A DNA stretch of 20,729 nt, taken from NCBI GenBank assembly GCA_964524295.1, contig CAZGCW010000046.1, forward strand, positions 1 to 20,729, in the 5' to 3' direction. Below, in pieces: positions 1-8,124 of the stretch (positions within the stretch are counted from its first letter, which is position 1; every line of letters starts with the position of its first letter). The DNA comes from UBA9926 sp964524295. Its GTDB lineage: Bacteria > Pseudomonadota > Gammaproteobacteria > Pseudomonadales > Azotimanducaceae. The position numbers were made by a program, and so were the translations under genes. The notes below the pieces were generated by a model. It had not been told where the DNA came from. It saw only the letters and a list, made by a program, of their open reading frames with translations, and did no database searches.

Positions 1-197
1 CAATTGATCTGCAACTGACGGATAAAATGCAGTCTTACTGGCTAGCATTTGCAGCCACGGGTGATCCGAATGGGCGGGATCAACGGTTGTGGCCTGCTTA
101 TCGACCCAACGAGCCTACGGTACAGATGCTGGATGATGCTATCTGGAGTGGGCGGCATAGTAGCCAGGCTTTTTGTGATGTTCTGTCGCTAGATTGA
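1..197 (+). CDS. Type B carboxylesterase, C-terminal fragment (5' end outside window)
   Basis: An open frame enters from the left edge (first full codon at position 3) and ends at TGA 195-197, giving 64 residues. The stretch MQSYWLAFAATGDPNG followed by LWPAY is the typical C-terminal signature of the carboxylesterase type B / cholinesterase-like alpha/beta-hydrolase family, where a Trp-x-x-Phe-Ala-x-x-Gly-Asp-Pro-Asn segment precedes a WP-x-Y motif. Such enzymes hydrolyse carboxylic esters using a Ser-Glu-His triad. None of the triad is in the visible part, so activity and substrate cannot be judged. The gene converges on the glyoxalase-II-like gene, and no clear terminator hairpin lies in the 83 bp between them. 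Confidence 0.8.
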   Translation, partial: IDLQLTDKMQSYWLAFAATGDPNGRDQRLWPAYRPNEPTVQMLDDAIWSGRHSSQAFCDVLSLD

Positions 198-280
198 GGC
201 GGTCAAGCCTATAGAACCAAGATTGAAGGGTTTATTACTGGGTAAGATCGCCCCGGCCTGTAATCTATTTTCAGTCGAGC

Positions 281-1060
281 TTACCAGCTGTTTCTGCGTG
301 CTCTGAGCGCAAGGAAAACATCTTTTTCGCTACCGTCCAATAACCCGAGTGAGGTTTTTATTTCAGTGTTTGTCAGTCTAAAGAACGTATTGAACTGATG
401 TTCATCGCCAATCGTGGTTAGTAAAGGATTATTGGCCGGATCCGCGACAATGGCTTTTTCGAGCCACTGGGTTGCTATGTCGTTAGATGCTTCCAGGTTC
501 AGGGTAAAACGAAGATTGTTCTCCAGATAGTCGTGACCTGGGTAAACAATGACCTCATCCGGCAAGGAATGGAATTGTTCACTGATGGTCTGGTAAAGCA
601 CCGCTGGGTCGCCACCATTATGGCAGTTTCCGACGCCGGCATTGAACAGGGTATCACCGGTAAATACCGCTTTGGCCTGACCTTGCTCGAAAACGACAAA
701 GCAGAGGTGGGCAAAGGTGTGCCCGGGTGTATCGAGGACTTTCAGTTCAATATTATCCTCCAGCGGGATGCTTTCATGCGCTTTTAGACTCCGGGTAAGG
801 CAGGGGATTTTGCCTTCTCCGTTTGCATGGGCCCAGACTTCACATTGGTGTTGGTCTACCAGGGCCTGGTTTCCCTGAGTATGATCCCAGTGCTCATGGG
901 TATTAATGATGACAGACAGATTCAACTGATGTTGCTGCAAGGCGTCGTTTACCTGTTGGTCATCCCATGGATCAAGCACCAGGCAGCTTGCGTCGGACAA
1001 TTCGATTAGATAAGTAAAATTCCGTAGGGAGTTGTGCGTGTAGATGGGATGTATTTTCAT
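281..1060 (-). CDS. Glyoxalase-II-like metallo-beta-lactamase-fold hydrolase (hydroxyacylglutathione hydrolase family)
   Basis: The 259-residue protein has the complete metal site of the metallo-beta-lactamase fold: THEHWDH at residues 54-60, His114 in TPGH, Asp136 in FTGDTLF and His176 in YPGHDYLENN. This spacing, the GHDY-x-x-NN-x-x-F segment and a C-terminal part with FNTFFR-like sequence match glyoxalase II, which hydrolyses S-lactoylglutathione to glutathione and D-lactate with a binuclear metal centre in the cytoplasm. Length is close to the usual 250-260. The ATG at 1058-1060 is preceded by AAGG at 7-nt spacing, so the start is well supported. It is the last gene of a minus-strand run with the LLM monooxygenase (85 bp upstream) and SDR genes. 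It could be a housekeeping gloB or a thioester hydrolase for the cluster's own pathway; the sequence does not decide. Confidence 0.85.
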   Translation of the reverse strand: MKIHPIYTHNSLRNFTYLIELSDASCLVLDPWDDQQVNDALQQHQLNLSVIINTHEHWDHTQGNQALVDQHQCEVWAHANGEGKIPCLTRSLKAHESIPLEDNIELKVLDTPGHTFAHLCFVVFEQGQAKAVFTGDTLFNAGVGNCHNGGDPAVLYQTISEQFHSLPDEVIVYPGHDYLENNLRFTLNLEASNDIATQWLEKAIVADPANNPLLTTIGDEHQFNTFFRLTNTEIKTSLGLLDGSEKDVFLALRARRNSW

Positions 1061-1145
1061 GCTATTACCTTGTTATTAATTGTTTGGCAGTAATAGGATT
1101 GGTTTCCATAGTACTGACGTTAATACTTGTCTTTGGGTTGTGTTT

Positions 1146-2390
1146 TTACTTTGTCTGATTTTTTGCGGCTTCAGATAAGTCCGGCGCGTTGGCGGATTGG
1201 AGTGCTGCCTGGGCCGTCACGCCTTCCTGCATTGCTGCCGCCGCTTTATCGTTTTCCATTATTTTAGCAACAACCGCTGCCCCGGCTCTATCAAATACGG
1301 TCCTGTTTTGTTGAACATAGGCTTCTGATTCCCGGAAGCTGTCCAACAGGCCATTCACCTCGGGTATCACATAACGAGCCAGGAGGTCCCAGCTATTGGA
1401 CGTGTTTGCTGGATTAGCCCAGTCGTGAACAAAGCCGATGACAGTACCAAAGCCCCCCGTTAATTTGCTCATTTTGGTGATCGTTTCGATGAGGTCATCC
1501 GGTGTGCCGATGACCGCTGCCGATTGCTCGCCTGTGGCGATTTCTTGAATGGCCAGTTCCGGTGTTGGGTAGGCTACTGCACCAGGGCGCTGCAGGGTGG
1601 CGACGGTATAATCGTTGTGCCAGCGCATCAGGCCGGGACCTGCCTGTCGCCTTGCTTCTTCGCGCGTCTCCGCTAAATGCCATGACATGACGATGCGCCA
1701 GTCAGCGCGGTCGACTTGATTGCCATGCAGCGCAGCTGAATCCTCTGCAAAGCTCCACTGTGTGGGTAGCGCCTGCAGGCCAGCAGTCGACATTGAACCG
1801 ATGGATAACACCCCGGTACGGTGTTTGCCGGCAAGGGTCATACCTGAAGGACTGATACTCGATGCCACGGCAAAAGGCAGATCCTCCTGAAGGGGCAGGA
1901 GCTGGAGCTTGGCGTCTTTTAGCGTAAACCAGTCACTTTGGTAATCAAAGCGGTCCTCGCCACTTAATAGTCGACGAATGACACCCAAGGCTTCATCCTG
2001 TCGATCCCGTTGTGTCATCGGGTCGATGCCCAGGGTATAGGCATCAGAGGGTAGTGCGCCTGGACCGGATCCAAAGATGGCGCGTCCGCCTGTCATGTGA
2101 TCCAACTGAACGATTCGTTGAGCCACATTGAAGGGGTGGTGGTAAGGTAATGAGATGACTCCGGTGCCGAGGTTGATCCGATGACTTCGTTGACTTGCAG
2201 CCGCAAGAAACATTTCCGGGGAAGCAATCACTTCCCAGCCGGTGGAATGATGCTCGCCGCACCAGAATTCATCGAGTCCCAGCCGATCCACTTGTTCAAC
2301 CAGGTCTAGATCCCGCTGCAGTTGCAACATGGGATGTTCGCCGATGGGGTGGTGAGGCGCCAGGAACGCGCCGAATTTCATTTTGCCCAT
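1146..2390 (-). CDS. LLM-class (luciferase-like) flavin-dependent monooxygenase
   Basis: The 414-residue protein belongs to the bacterial luciferase-like TIM-barrel family, which uses reduced FMN and O2 for monooxygenation. Family landmarks are the N-terminal strand MKFGAFLAPHHPIGEHP, the LGLDEFWCGEHHS segment (residues ~38-50), ASPEMFLAAASQRSHRINLGTGV, and LDHMTGGRAIFGSGPG with the TQRDRQDEALGVIRRLL helix. The N terminus resembles proteins annotated as limonene 1,2-monooxygenase-like, but substrate cannot be read from sequence. A Q/A-rich tail (~370-414) extends past the barrel. The ATG at 2390 has AGAGGG about 9 nt upstream; a second ATG three codons later is possible. It lies 60 bp downstream of the SDR gene on the same strand, so co-transcription is likely. 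It needs a flavin reductase, and none is encoded in the window. Confidence 0.88.
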   Translation of the reverse strand: MGKMKFGAFLAPHHPIGEHPMLQLQRDLDLVEQVDRLGLDEFWCGEHHSTGWEVIASPEMFLAAASQRSHRINLGTGVISLPYHHPFNVAQRIVQLDHMTGGRAIFGSGPGALPSDAYTLGIDPMTQRDRQDEALGVIRRLLSGEDRFDYQSDWFTLKDAKLQLLPLQEDLPFAVASSISPSGMTLAGKHRTGVLSIGSMSTAGLQALPTQWSFAEDSAALHGNQVDRADWRIVMSWHLAETREEARRQAGPGLMRWHNDYTVATLQRPGAVAYPTPELAIQEIATGEQSAAVIGTPDDLIETITKMSKLTGGFGTVIGFVHDWANPANTSNSWDLLARYVIPEVNGLLDSFRESEAYVQQNRTVFDRAGAAVVAKIMENDKAAAAMQEGVTAQAALQSANAPDLSEAAKNQTK

Positions 2391-2450
2391 AAATTTGTAC
2401 CCTCTGTCATGCTGTCACATCGTATCAGATTGAAATGGTGGATGTGCCGA

Positions 2451-3362
2451 CTATTTTAAGCCGAAGTTGACGCCTGTGAGCTCGACTGATTTGTCCCATA
2501 ATTGGCGGGCAATGGTTTCATCCCGAATGTGTTCAGCGATGATGGCTTCGCCCGCTGAGTGAACACTTTCTGCTCTTTTTGTCGGGCCATAGTAGCCCAT
2601 GCCTGTGACATCGGGGCTAGTGGCAGCATACAGGCAAGGTAGTGCTCCCTGTGCTGCACTATTGAAAAAAGGATTGGCGAGTGGGGTGATCAGACGTAGC
2701 CAGGCGGGGAAGTGCCGGCCTATTTCAGTCGTCGCAATGCCGGGATGGCATCCGATTGAGAGGGTGCCGTTGTTGGCTGAGCCTAATCGCCGCTGTAACT
2801 CCAGGGTGAAGTAGAGGTTAGCTGCCTTGCTCATCTGGTATCGCGACATGGACGAATACGAGGCGGCACCGTGAAGGTCATTAAAATTGATCTTGCCTGT
2901 TCGGTGTGCCAGGCTGCTGACGGTCACCACACGAGCACCGGATTGCACTGCCAGTTTTTGAAGGAGTAATCCAGTCAGGGCAAAATGGCCGAGATGATTC
3001 ACTCCAAACTGGCACTCAAAACCGTCTTTTGTGAGGCTCCTGGGGACGGCCATGATGGCAGCGTTATTAATGAGGATATCTAGTCTTGATTCGGTTTGGA
3101 CAACCTCAGCCGCGCTCCTGATGTTATTCAGATCAGATAAATCTAATTCGATCCAGGCTAAGTCAGCTTTGGGGTAAACGGCCTGGATATCTTCAATTGC
3201 CTGCATAGCCTTGGACTTTGATCTGCAGCCAAGGAGTACTCGCGCATTCTTGGTTGCAAAGATGCGGGCTGTTTCAAACCCAATACCGGTATTTGCACCA
3301 GTAATCAAAACGGTCTTGCCGTGTTGGCTGGGAATGTCTTCTTCAGAGTAGGATTGGCGCAT
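2451..3362 (-). CDS. Short-chain dehydrogenase/reductase (SDR, retinol-dehydrogenase-like)
   Basis: A classical Rossmann-fold SDR. Numbered from the ATG at 3362 (303 residues), it has the cofactor motif TGANTGIG (21-28), the acidic strand end LDLSD (~74-78), NNAA (99-102), the catalytic Ser in VTVSSLAH (~149), and the catalytic YQMSK (Tyr175, Lys179). CRSKSK after the second strand suggests NADP(H) preference (inference). The NHLGHFALTGLLL segment and overall length fit the RDH/WW-oxidoreductase-like group, which oxidises or reduces alcohols and ketones. The frame is open to an ATG at 3464, but that start has no SD. The ATG at 3362 is preceded by GAGG at 6 nt and removes a 34-residue extension without family character, so it is preferred. 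First gene of the minus-strand run leading into the LLM monooxygenase. Substrate unknown. Confidence 0.9.
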   Translation of the reverse strand: MRQSYSEEDIPSQHGKTVLITGANTGIGFETARIFATKNARVLLGCRSKSKAMQAIEDIQAVYPKADLAWIELDLSDLNNIRSAAEVVQTESRLDILINNAAIMAVPRSLTKDGFECQFGVNHLGHFALTGLLLQKLAVQSGARVVTVSSLAHRTGKINFNDLHGAASYSSMSRYQMSKAANLYFTLELQRRLGSANNGTLSIGCHPGIATTEIGRHFPAWLRLITPLANPFFNSAAQGALPCLYAATSPDVTGMGYYGPTKRAESVHSAGEAIIAEHIRDETIARQLWDKSVELTGVNFGLK

Positions 3363-3956
3363 AGGAGGCCTCAAGGCGATTGTTAAGGACGCATAGATCT
3401 GCTTTGTGGTGTTCTGCGTTGCGGGCGACTTTAGGCCTGCTATGAAAGCAACGAGGTACTGCATGGGCGTGCCCAGGGGGAGTTCGTCGAGTCGCTTGCT
3501 GGCTAGCAGACAGAGCCAGGTACGGAGAAAAATCTTCGAGGTGGTTGAAATAGTCGATTTGCGCTGCGCTGATAAACAGGGTTATTGACTCATCGCATCG
3601 GCCCGTTAAGGTATTATGAGTTGGCTCCGCCAATGGCTTTATTCCTGTTAAGCTATGGCTTAGTATGCCTTTCATTCATGTCTGAAACTATCAGTTTATT
3701 GGCCGTCGCTTGCGATAGGGACGATGGTAGCCTGGGCAATGGAATTAGCTTACCAGTCTGGTTTTGGGATGTTGAAAAGCGGCTTCTAATGGTAGCCGAG
3801 TCTGGCCGTTGCAAGGGTGCTAATGGGGGTTAATTTAATTTCGACTTGACCTGGTTTGGGTCGATCTGGACGAGCCACTAAAAATTTACACTGTTTGACA
3901 ATGAGGCAGCGAGAATACCTGAAGATCGTGAATTCATTCTTAATGATGGGACATCA
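3363..3956. other. Divergent intergenic region between SDR and YHYH genes
   Basis: About 590 bp with no convincing gene. Short open frames on both strands here (for example 3585-3833 plus and the 5' part of 3343-3675 minus) lack SD sites and family character. The region must hold the promoters of the two divergent neighbours. A small inverted repeat, TCGAC at 3841-3845 and GTCGA at 3860-3864, lies about 95 bp before the YHYH start, and a TTGACA hexamer sits at 3895-3900 without a matching -10 box. No promoter is called. Confidence 0.5.
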
Positions 3957-6191
3957 ATGACCATTGGGGTATTTTTAAACAGCAAAGCATCTGTTGTTGC
4001 CTTGCTCCTGATGCTGGTTTGTGGCGCTAATGCGGATAGACCCGATGAGAGTGAATGGGGATTGGACACAGGCTATCTAGCTCGCCATGCCCGGGTGATT
4101 GCAGCTGCAGTGGATGCACATGATCCTGGTTCGGCAATCCACCGTGCTCTTATTCCCGGGCTTGATCTGGATGGGCATTGGCTGAACATTCCTAATCACC
4201 GGAGACCTCAACTTGGGGTGACAGCAGCAAGCCTGCTGCCGAGAATCGCAGTAGGGGTTGAAGAACCTGAATTGGCGCCCGATCGGTTAGTTCCAGACGC
4301 CAGTGCGAAAGCCCCGGCAAGGCTTGCTGTTGAATCCATAACAGTCGCTACGCAAGGGCTCGCTGTGACGCCAATACTGGATATAGATGGTGATGGTGTC
4401 GCCTCAGCCCTGACGGATGGGCTGCTCATCATCAGGAGGCTATTCGGTTTTACAGGTCAATCCCTGGTTCAGGATGCCCTCGGTGAAGCGGCCAGCTTGA
4501 CTGATCCAGACGAGATCGCTGCAAAAATCGACGGCCTGGGTGACGCCTTGGACATTGACCTTAATGGCGAAACGGGTGCGCTGACCGATGGCCTGTTGAT
4601 TATCAGGCACCTGTTTGGCTTCAGCGGGACATCGTTGATTGAGGGCGCTGTGGCTGGTGATGCGATTCGAACAGATCCGGGAGATATTGCCGCCTATTTA
4701 GAAGATATTACCCCTGAGCAGGTCGATCCAAATAACCCACCAGTCGTTTCTGCTGGTACGGACCAGTCAGTTGTGGAAGCTGATCTGGTGTCGTTAGTCG
4801 CGGTCGTTTCTGATGAATCAACACTGCAGATAAACTGGAGTCAGCTTTCCGGGACACCGGTAACCTTGTCAGATTCAGCCTCTGCCAGCAGTACGTTTAC
4901 GGCACCCCAGGTTACCGTTGCTGAAGACCTGGTTTTTCAGGTTTCTGCAGATGATGGCGTTAACAATGTAGTTGTTGATACGGTGGTGATTACCGTGAGT
5001 CCTGCTGTTGCGGAAGTCTTTACACACTGGCTCATTAATACCTCTGAGCGTTCTTCAAAAATTTTTGAATCTGCCAGTAGTAGCCAGGGTGTGCTGGAAG
5101 ATGTTCAGTCCGTTAATCCGGAAACAGTAGCAGCACAGGAATACGCCCTAGTGGAAGCCAGTGGAATTCCAGATTATGATGTGTATATCACCCAGGAAAT
5201 CATCAATGAACTCAACGCGAGACCTCGTCTGGGTAATGATTTTGTCAGTGCGGCGACGACCGCGGTCTTGGGCTCAACCGTAGAATTTGGTGAGGATATC
5301 GGCTACAGGAGCAGTACCGCTAACTGTCTTTCTACGGGTGGGGATGGTTATTGGCCACCTGGACCTGCTTGCCCCACTAATCAGGACAAACAGGCCTACC
5401 TGATCGCTGAACCTATGCCCACGACAGGTTCTTGTGAGACTGGCATGGGGTTTGTGGGATTAATGATCAATGGTACCAGTATATTTAATTGGGGTGATGG
5501 TCAGTCCTACGGAAATCGCGTCTGGTATAACCTGGCACCCATTGCAGAGCAGTATGATGTGGATATATGCGGTGGACATGCCCCGCCGACGGGTGACTAC
5601 CATCATCACTTTTATACCCAGTGCCTTGCTGATTTAGTGGGTGATGATGGCGATGATCACTCGCCGGTCTATGGTTTTGCCGCTGATGGATACGCGCTCT
5701 ATGGCCCTTATGAGGGCGATGGCCTATTGGCGGTAAGCGGCTGGGAAAAGCGCGACTATGGCGCATCTGCTAGTCAGGGTGGCTGTGATACCCCAGGACA
5801 GCGCAGTTGTATTTTAAACGATGCTTATGATCTTACGCAGGGTGTCAGTTCGGTAGCAAATGGTCCCGATATCGGCGCCAGTGTATCGACCTTATCGGGT
5901 AATATCTTGTCAGCGAGCGATGGTTATTATATGGAGGACTATTATTACTCGGCTGACCAGGAAACACTCAGCTATAGACTCGACGAACATAATGGTCATG
6001 ATAATAACGATGGTCGAGGCTATCATTACCACATTACCCTGGTCCTCGAGCAGGGCAAGTTAGTGCCTAGATTTCCATTTACATTCGGACCCCGATTTTA
6101 TGGTGATCTGCCCGACAATGCTCTGACATCGTGTGGGGCTTCTGGCGGGCCAGGAGGTCCACCACCCAAAGCGGAGCTTTCATTCCGTTGA
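3957..6191 (+). CDS. Secreted YHYH-domain protein with dockerin-like repeats and Ig/PKD-like domain
   Basis: 744 residues. A hydrophobic stretch (residues ~8-22) ending in AxA at 24-26 is a Sec signal peptide; Cys22 is not in a lipobox. Two EF-hand-like dockerin-type repeats follow (142-194 and 199-250), each with D-I-D-x-(D/N)-G, ALTDGLLIIR and LFGF.G. Next is an Ig/PKD-like beta-sandwich (~259-349, NWSQLSGTPVTLSD type). The C-terminal half is a YHYH domain: a Cys-rich region with eight cysteines between 457 and 726, DYHHHFYTQC (547-556), HSPVYGFAADGYALYGPY (568-585), a GYHYHIT motif (688-694) and FGPRFYG (710-716), ending in a Gly/Pro-rich tail. The biochemical role of YHYH domains is not established as far as I know; the conserved His and Tyr suggest metal binding (inference). 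SD is weak (GGGA). A secreted partner gene starts 23 bp downstream. Confidence 0.9.
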   Translation: MTIGVFLNSKASVVALLLMLVCGANADRPDESEWGLDTGYLARHARVIAAAVDAHDPGSAIHRALIPGLDLDGHWLNIPNHRRPQLGVTAASLLPRIAVGVEEPELAPDRLVPDASAKAPARLAVESITVATQGLAVTPILDIDGDGVASALTDGLLIIRRLFGFTGQSLVQDALGEAASLTDPDEIAAKIDGLGDALDIDLNGETGALTDGLLIIRHLFGFSGTSLIEGAVAGDAIRTDPGDIAAYLEDITPEQVDPNNPPVVSAGTDQSVVEADLVSLVAVVSDESTLQINWSQLSGTPVTLSDSASASSTFTAPQVTVAEDLVFQVSADDGVNNVVVDTVVITVSPAVAEVFTHWLINTSERSSKIFESASSSQGVLEDVQSVNPETVAAQEYALVEASGIPDYDVYITQEIINELNARPRLGNDFVSAATTAVLGSTVEFGEDIGYRSSTANCLSTGGDGYWPPGPACPTNQDKQAYLIAEPMPTTGSCETGMGFVGLMINGTSIFNWGDGQSYGNRVWYNLAPIAEQYDVDICGGHAPPTGDYHHHFYTQCLADLVGDDGDDHSPVYGFAADGYALYGPYEGDGLLAVSGWEKRDYGASASQGGCDTPGQRSCILNDAYDLTQGVSSVANGPDIGASVSTLSGNILSASDGYYMEDYYYSADQETLSYRLDEHNGHDNNDGRGYHYHITLVLEQGKLVPRFPFTFGPRFYGDLPDNALTSCGASGGPGGPPPKAELSFR
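4380..4706 (+). repeat. Two dockerin-like calcium-loop repeats inside the YHYH gene
   Basis: Encodes residues 142-194 and 199-250, two copies about 57 residues apart. Each begins DID-x-(D/N)-G, then ALTDGLLIIR, LFGF-x-G-x-SL(I/V), an Ala-rich stretch and an acidic end (DPDEIAAKI and DPGDIAAYL). The same unit occurs twice at the C terminus of the secreted protein at 11646-13628. The loop resembles dockerin type I, but the second conserved Asp falls at loop position 13 instead of 12. Confidence 0.8.
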
Positions 6192-6214
6192 GCATGATGG
6201 ATGGAATATAACCC

Positions 6215-6772
6215 ATGTCGACAATGAAATATGGTCTGGCTAGCAGCACATTGCTGCTATTAACCACGGGCATCCTGCTCAGTAGAATGGGTCAACCTGT
6301 CTATGCCGCAACCGCCCTGTTTCCAGAACATGCACATGTGCCGATAGAAGTCCCGGTTGGTGCTAAACAACCGCGACTGAGCCTCAGGTTGTCTAGAGAT
6401 GTTGTCGATGGCTTCAATCTGCAGCTCTTGACCGAGCATTTCGTCCTGAACTCACCGCCGCCTGATTTGGCTCAAGAGGAATTGATAGCGCTTGCGCTTG
6501 ATGAAAACTCTGGATTAACGATGGGCCATGGTCACCTTTACATTAATGGTCAAAAGAGACAAAGGTTATACGGCAGGTCGGTGCATTTGCCGTCAACACT
6601 GTTTCTCGGTGGTGTCAACCAGGTGACCGTCACGCTTAATAACCATGGACATCGCTATTGGAGTATGGGTGGTCGCCAGATTCTGGCTACTTTGTTCGTT
6701 AAACCAAAAGAAGCCGTGTTTGTTATTCATCGCTTCGATAGTTTTCCTGCAAGCTTGCCGATAGAAGAGTAG
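6215..6772 (+). CDS. Small secreted His-rich protein of unknown function, partner of the YHYH protein
   Basis: 185 residues. I do not recognise a characterised family. The first 31 residues form a clear signal peptide (hydrophobic STLLLLTTGILL, likely cleavage after VYA, residues 29-31), so the product is exported. The mature part is about 154 residues and beta-rich in appearance, with three H-x-H pairs: His39/His41, His105/His107 in GHGHLYINGQK, and His144/His146 in NNHGHRYW. The GHxHLYINGxK...YG segment followed by N-x-VTVTLNNHGH looks like a small beta-sandwich with a metal site, perhaps copper (inference). It begins 23 bp after the YHYH gene on the same strand, so the two are probably co-transcribed and co-exported. 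An ATG three codons in is an alternative start; SD is weak in both cases. Confidence 0.8.
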   Translation: MSTMKYGLASSTLLLLTTGILLSRMGQPVYAATALFPEHAHVPIEVPVGAKQPRLSLRLSRDVVDGFNLQLLTEHFVLNSPPPDLAQEELIALALDENSGLTMGHGHLYINGQKRQRLYGRSVHLPSTLFLGGVNQVTVTLNNHGHRYWSMGGRQILATLFVKPKEAVFVIHRFDSFPASLPIEE

Positions 6773-6773
6773 C

Positions 6774-6806
6774 GTCGACGCCGGTTACAAGTCGAACCGC
6801 CACGAC
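6774..6806. terminator. Imperfect hairpin between convergent genes (weak terminator candidate)
   Basis: GTCG and CGGTT on the left pair with AACCG and CGAC on the right around an 8-nt loop, with an internal loop of four and three bases. It starts 2 bp after the stop of the His-rich protein gene and lies before the convergent nitronate monooxygenase stop. There is no T-tract on either strand, so a termination role is only suggested by position. Confidence 0.22.
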
Positions 6807-6848
6807 CAATAACCTTCATACAGTGACGACCTTAATTTCGCCGGGTAA

Positions 6849-7928
6849 TCAGGCCAGTGTCGCCAATGCTTCGTTGACCAGATCCTGCATTACCTCGTCA
6901 ACAGATCTAATCTCGTTAAACCAGCCGATGCCCTGTCCGGCTGGCGAATGAACCAGTGCATCGACATTATGTTCGTCAATAGCGCCCAACACGTCTCCAA
7001 CCAGGATATCCTGAAATGGCATCTTTAATGGTCTGGGTGCACTATCGGATTCCCATTCCATGCTCCAGGCCGATCTGATCTGCCGTAGCGTCTTTCCGCT
7101 ATCTGCTCTTGATATGACAGTATCTTCCGGGCCAGCTTCCAGTAGTTTTTGCTGATTGAGTGGGGATAGATGATCCTGGTGCTCGAAGGTCGTCAACCAA
7201 GCTGTTCCGATCCAGACACCCACGGCTCCCAACATCAGAGAAGCCGCGATGTGTCGCCCAGTGGCAACGCCACCAGCAGCCAGAACAGGTCGCCCTTCGG
7301 CTGCTTCAACGATCTGGGGAATCAGTGAAAAAGTACCAATCTTGCCCGTGTGAGCGCCGGCGTCGTATCCCTGGGCAACAATAAGATCTATGCCCGTCTT
7401 TAGGAGTTTTGGCATGTGATGCGGGCTGCCAACCAGAGCACAGGTTTTCTTGCCTCTTGCTTTGGCTTGGTCGACCGCGCGCGGGGGTGCGCCGATTCCG
7501 CAGGCAAACAGATTAACATCGGATTGCATGACGGCCTCCAGTTGCTGGTCCAGCATTTCATTCGAGCGGACGAATCGAGATCGCATTCCTGGCTTGGTGC
7601 CGGCGGGGACCTGGTATTTGTCGATAATGTCTGATACGAATTGTCGATGCCGGTCCGGGATCTCCGCTTCGATAGCATCCCTGTTGTCTTGTTCTGGCAT
7701 GCCGGGCGGCATAACAAGGTCGATACCGAAGGGTTTGTCGCCAACCGCAGCTCGAATCGTCGCCATGGCCTGTTCAATTTCTTCAGGGGTGGAGCGGGTA
7801 CCACCAAAGACACCGAAACCGCCTGCATTCGTAATGGCAATGGTGGCATTGACGCTGTGGGCAAAGCCAAACACGGGATAGGTAACTCCGTACTCATCAC
7901 AGATTGAGGTTGATAAATTTTGTGTCAT
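6849..7928 (-). CDS. Nitronate monooxygenase-like FMN-dependent TIM-barrel enzyme
   Basis: Numbered from the ATG at 7928 (359 residues). NAGGFGVFGGT (34-44) forms the N-terminal FMN phosphate region, AQGYDAGAHTG (185-195) includes the catalytic-position His193 of class I nitronate monooxygenases, and LAAGGVATG (216-224) with GAVGVWIGTAWLTTFEH closes the flavin site. The family oxidises alkyl nitronates with FMN and O2, but many members are 2-nitropropane-dioxygenase-like proteins of unknown substrate, and some are NADH:quinone reductases. The frame is open to 7976, but that start lacks an SD. The ATG at 7928 has AAGGA 9 nt upstream and begins right before the conserved fold. It stands alone on the minus strand, about 200 bp downstream of the DUF2161-like gene and convergent with the His-rich protein gene. 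Confidence 0.85.
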   Translation of the reverse strand: MTQNLSTSICDEYGVTYPVFGFAHSVNATIAITNAGGFGVFGGTRSTPEEIEQAMATIRAAVGDKPFGIDLVMPPGMPEQDNRDAIEAEIPDRHRQFVSDIIDKYQVPAGTKPGMRSRFVRSNEMLDQQLEAVMQSDVNLFACGIGAPPRAVDQAKARGKKTCALVGSPHHMPKLLKTGIDLIVAQGYDAGAHTGKIGTFSLIPQIVEAAEGRPVLAAGGVATGRHIAASLMLGAVGVWIGTAWLTTFEHQDHLSPLNQQKLLEAGPEDTVISRADSGKTLRQIRSAWSMEWESDSAPRPLKMPFQDILVGDVLGAIDEHNVDALVHSPAGQGIGWFNEIRSVDEVMQDLVNEALATLA

Positions 7929-8124
7929 TAGTCCGGTTCCTTGCTCAAACTGATTTTTCGGAGGTTGTGAAACCAACGCTTAATACGATACCACTTCTGA
8001 CTAAGAGGCCAAAATTGCCTATACGTCCGCGAGTTTCAGGTAGATCTTGCCCTACCAGGCAACGATTACGATCCGTGAGGATTGACCGTTCGGCAACCCA
8101 GCCGCGTCGGTTGCCCAGTGAGAT

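Noticed and set aside
3343..3675. 110-residue minus-strand open frame overlapping the SDR start
   Set aside because: Overlaps the SDR N terminus in another frame, no SD, mixed composition without fold-like pattern.
3585..3833. 82-residue plus-strand open frame in the divergent region
   Set aside because: No SD, no recognisable domain, ends before the YHYH gene without relation to it.
3895..3900. TTGACA as a -35 box for the YHYH gene
   Set aside because: No acceptable -10 hexamer at 16-18 bp; only GAATAC-like sequence at the wrong distance.
7450..7881. 143-residue plus-strand open frame
   Set aside because: Lies wholly within the nitronate monooxygenase gene on the opposite strand and has no independent support.
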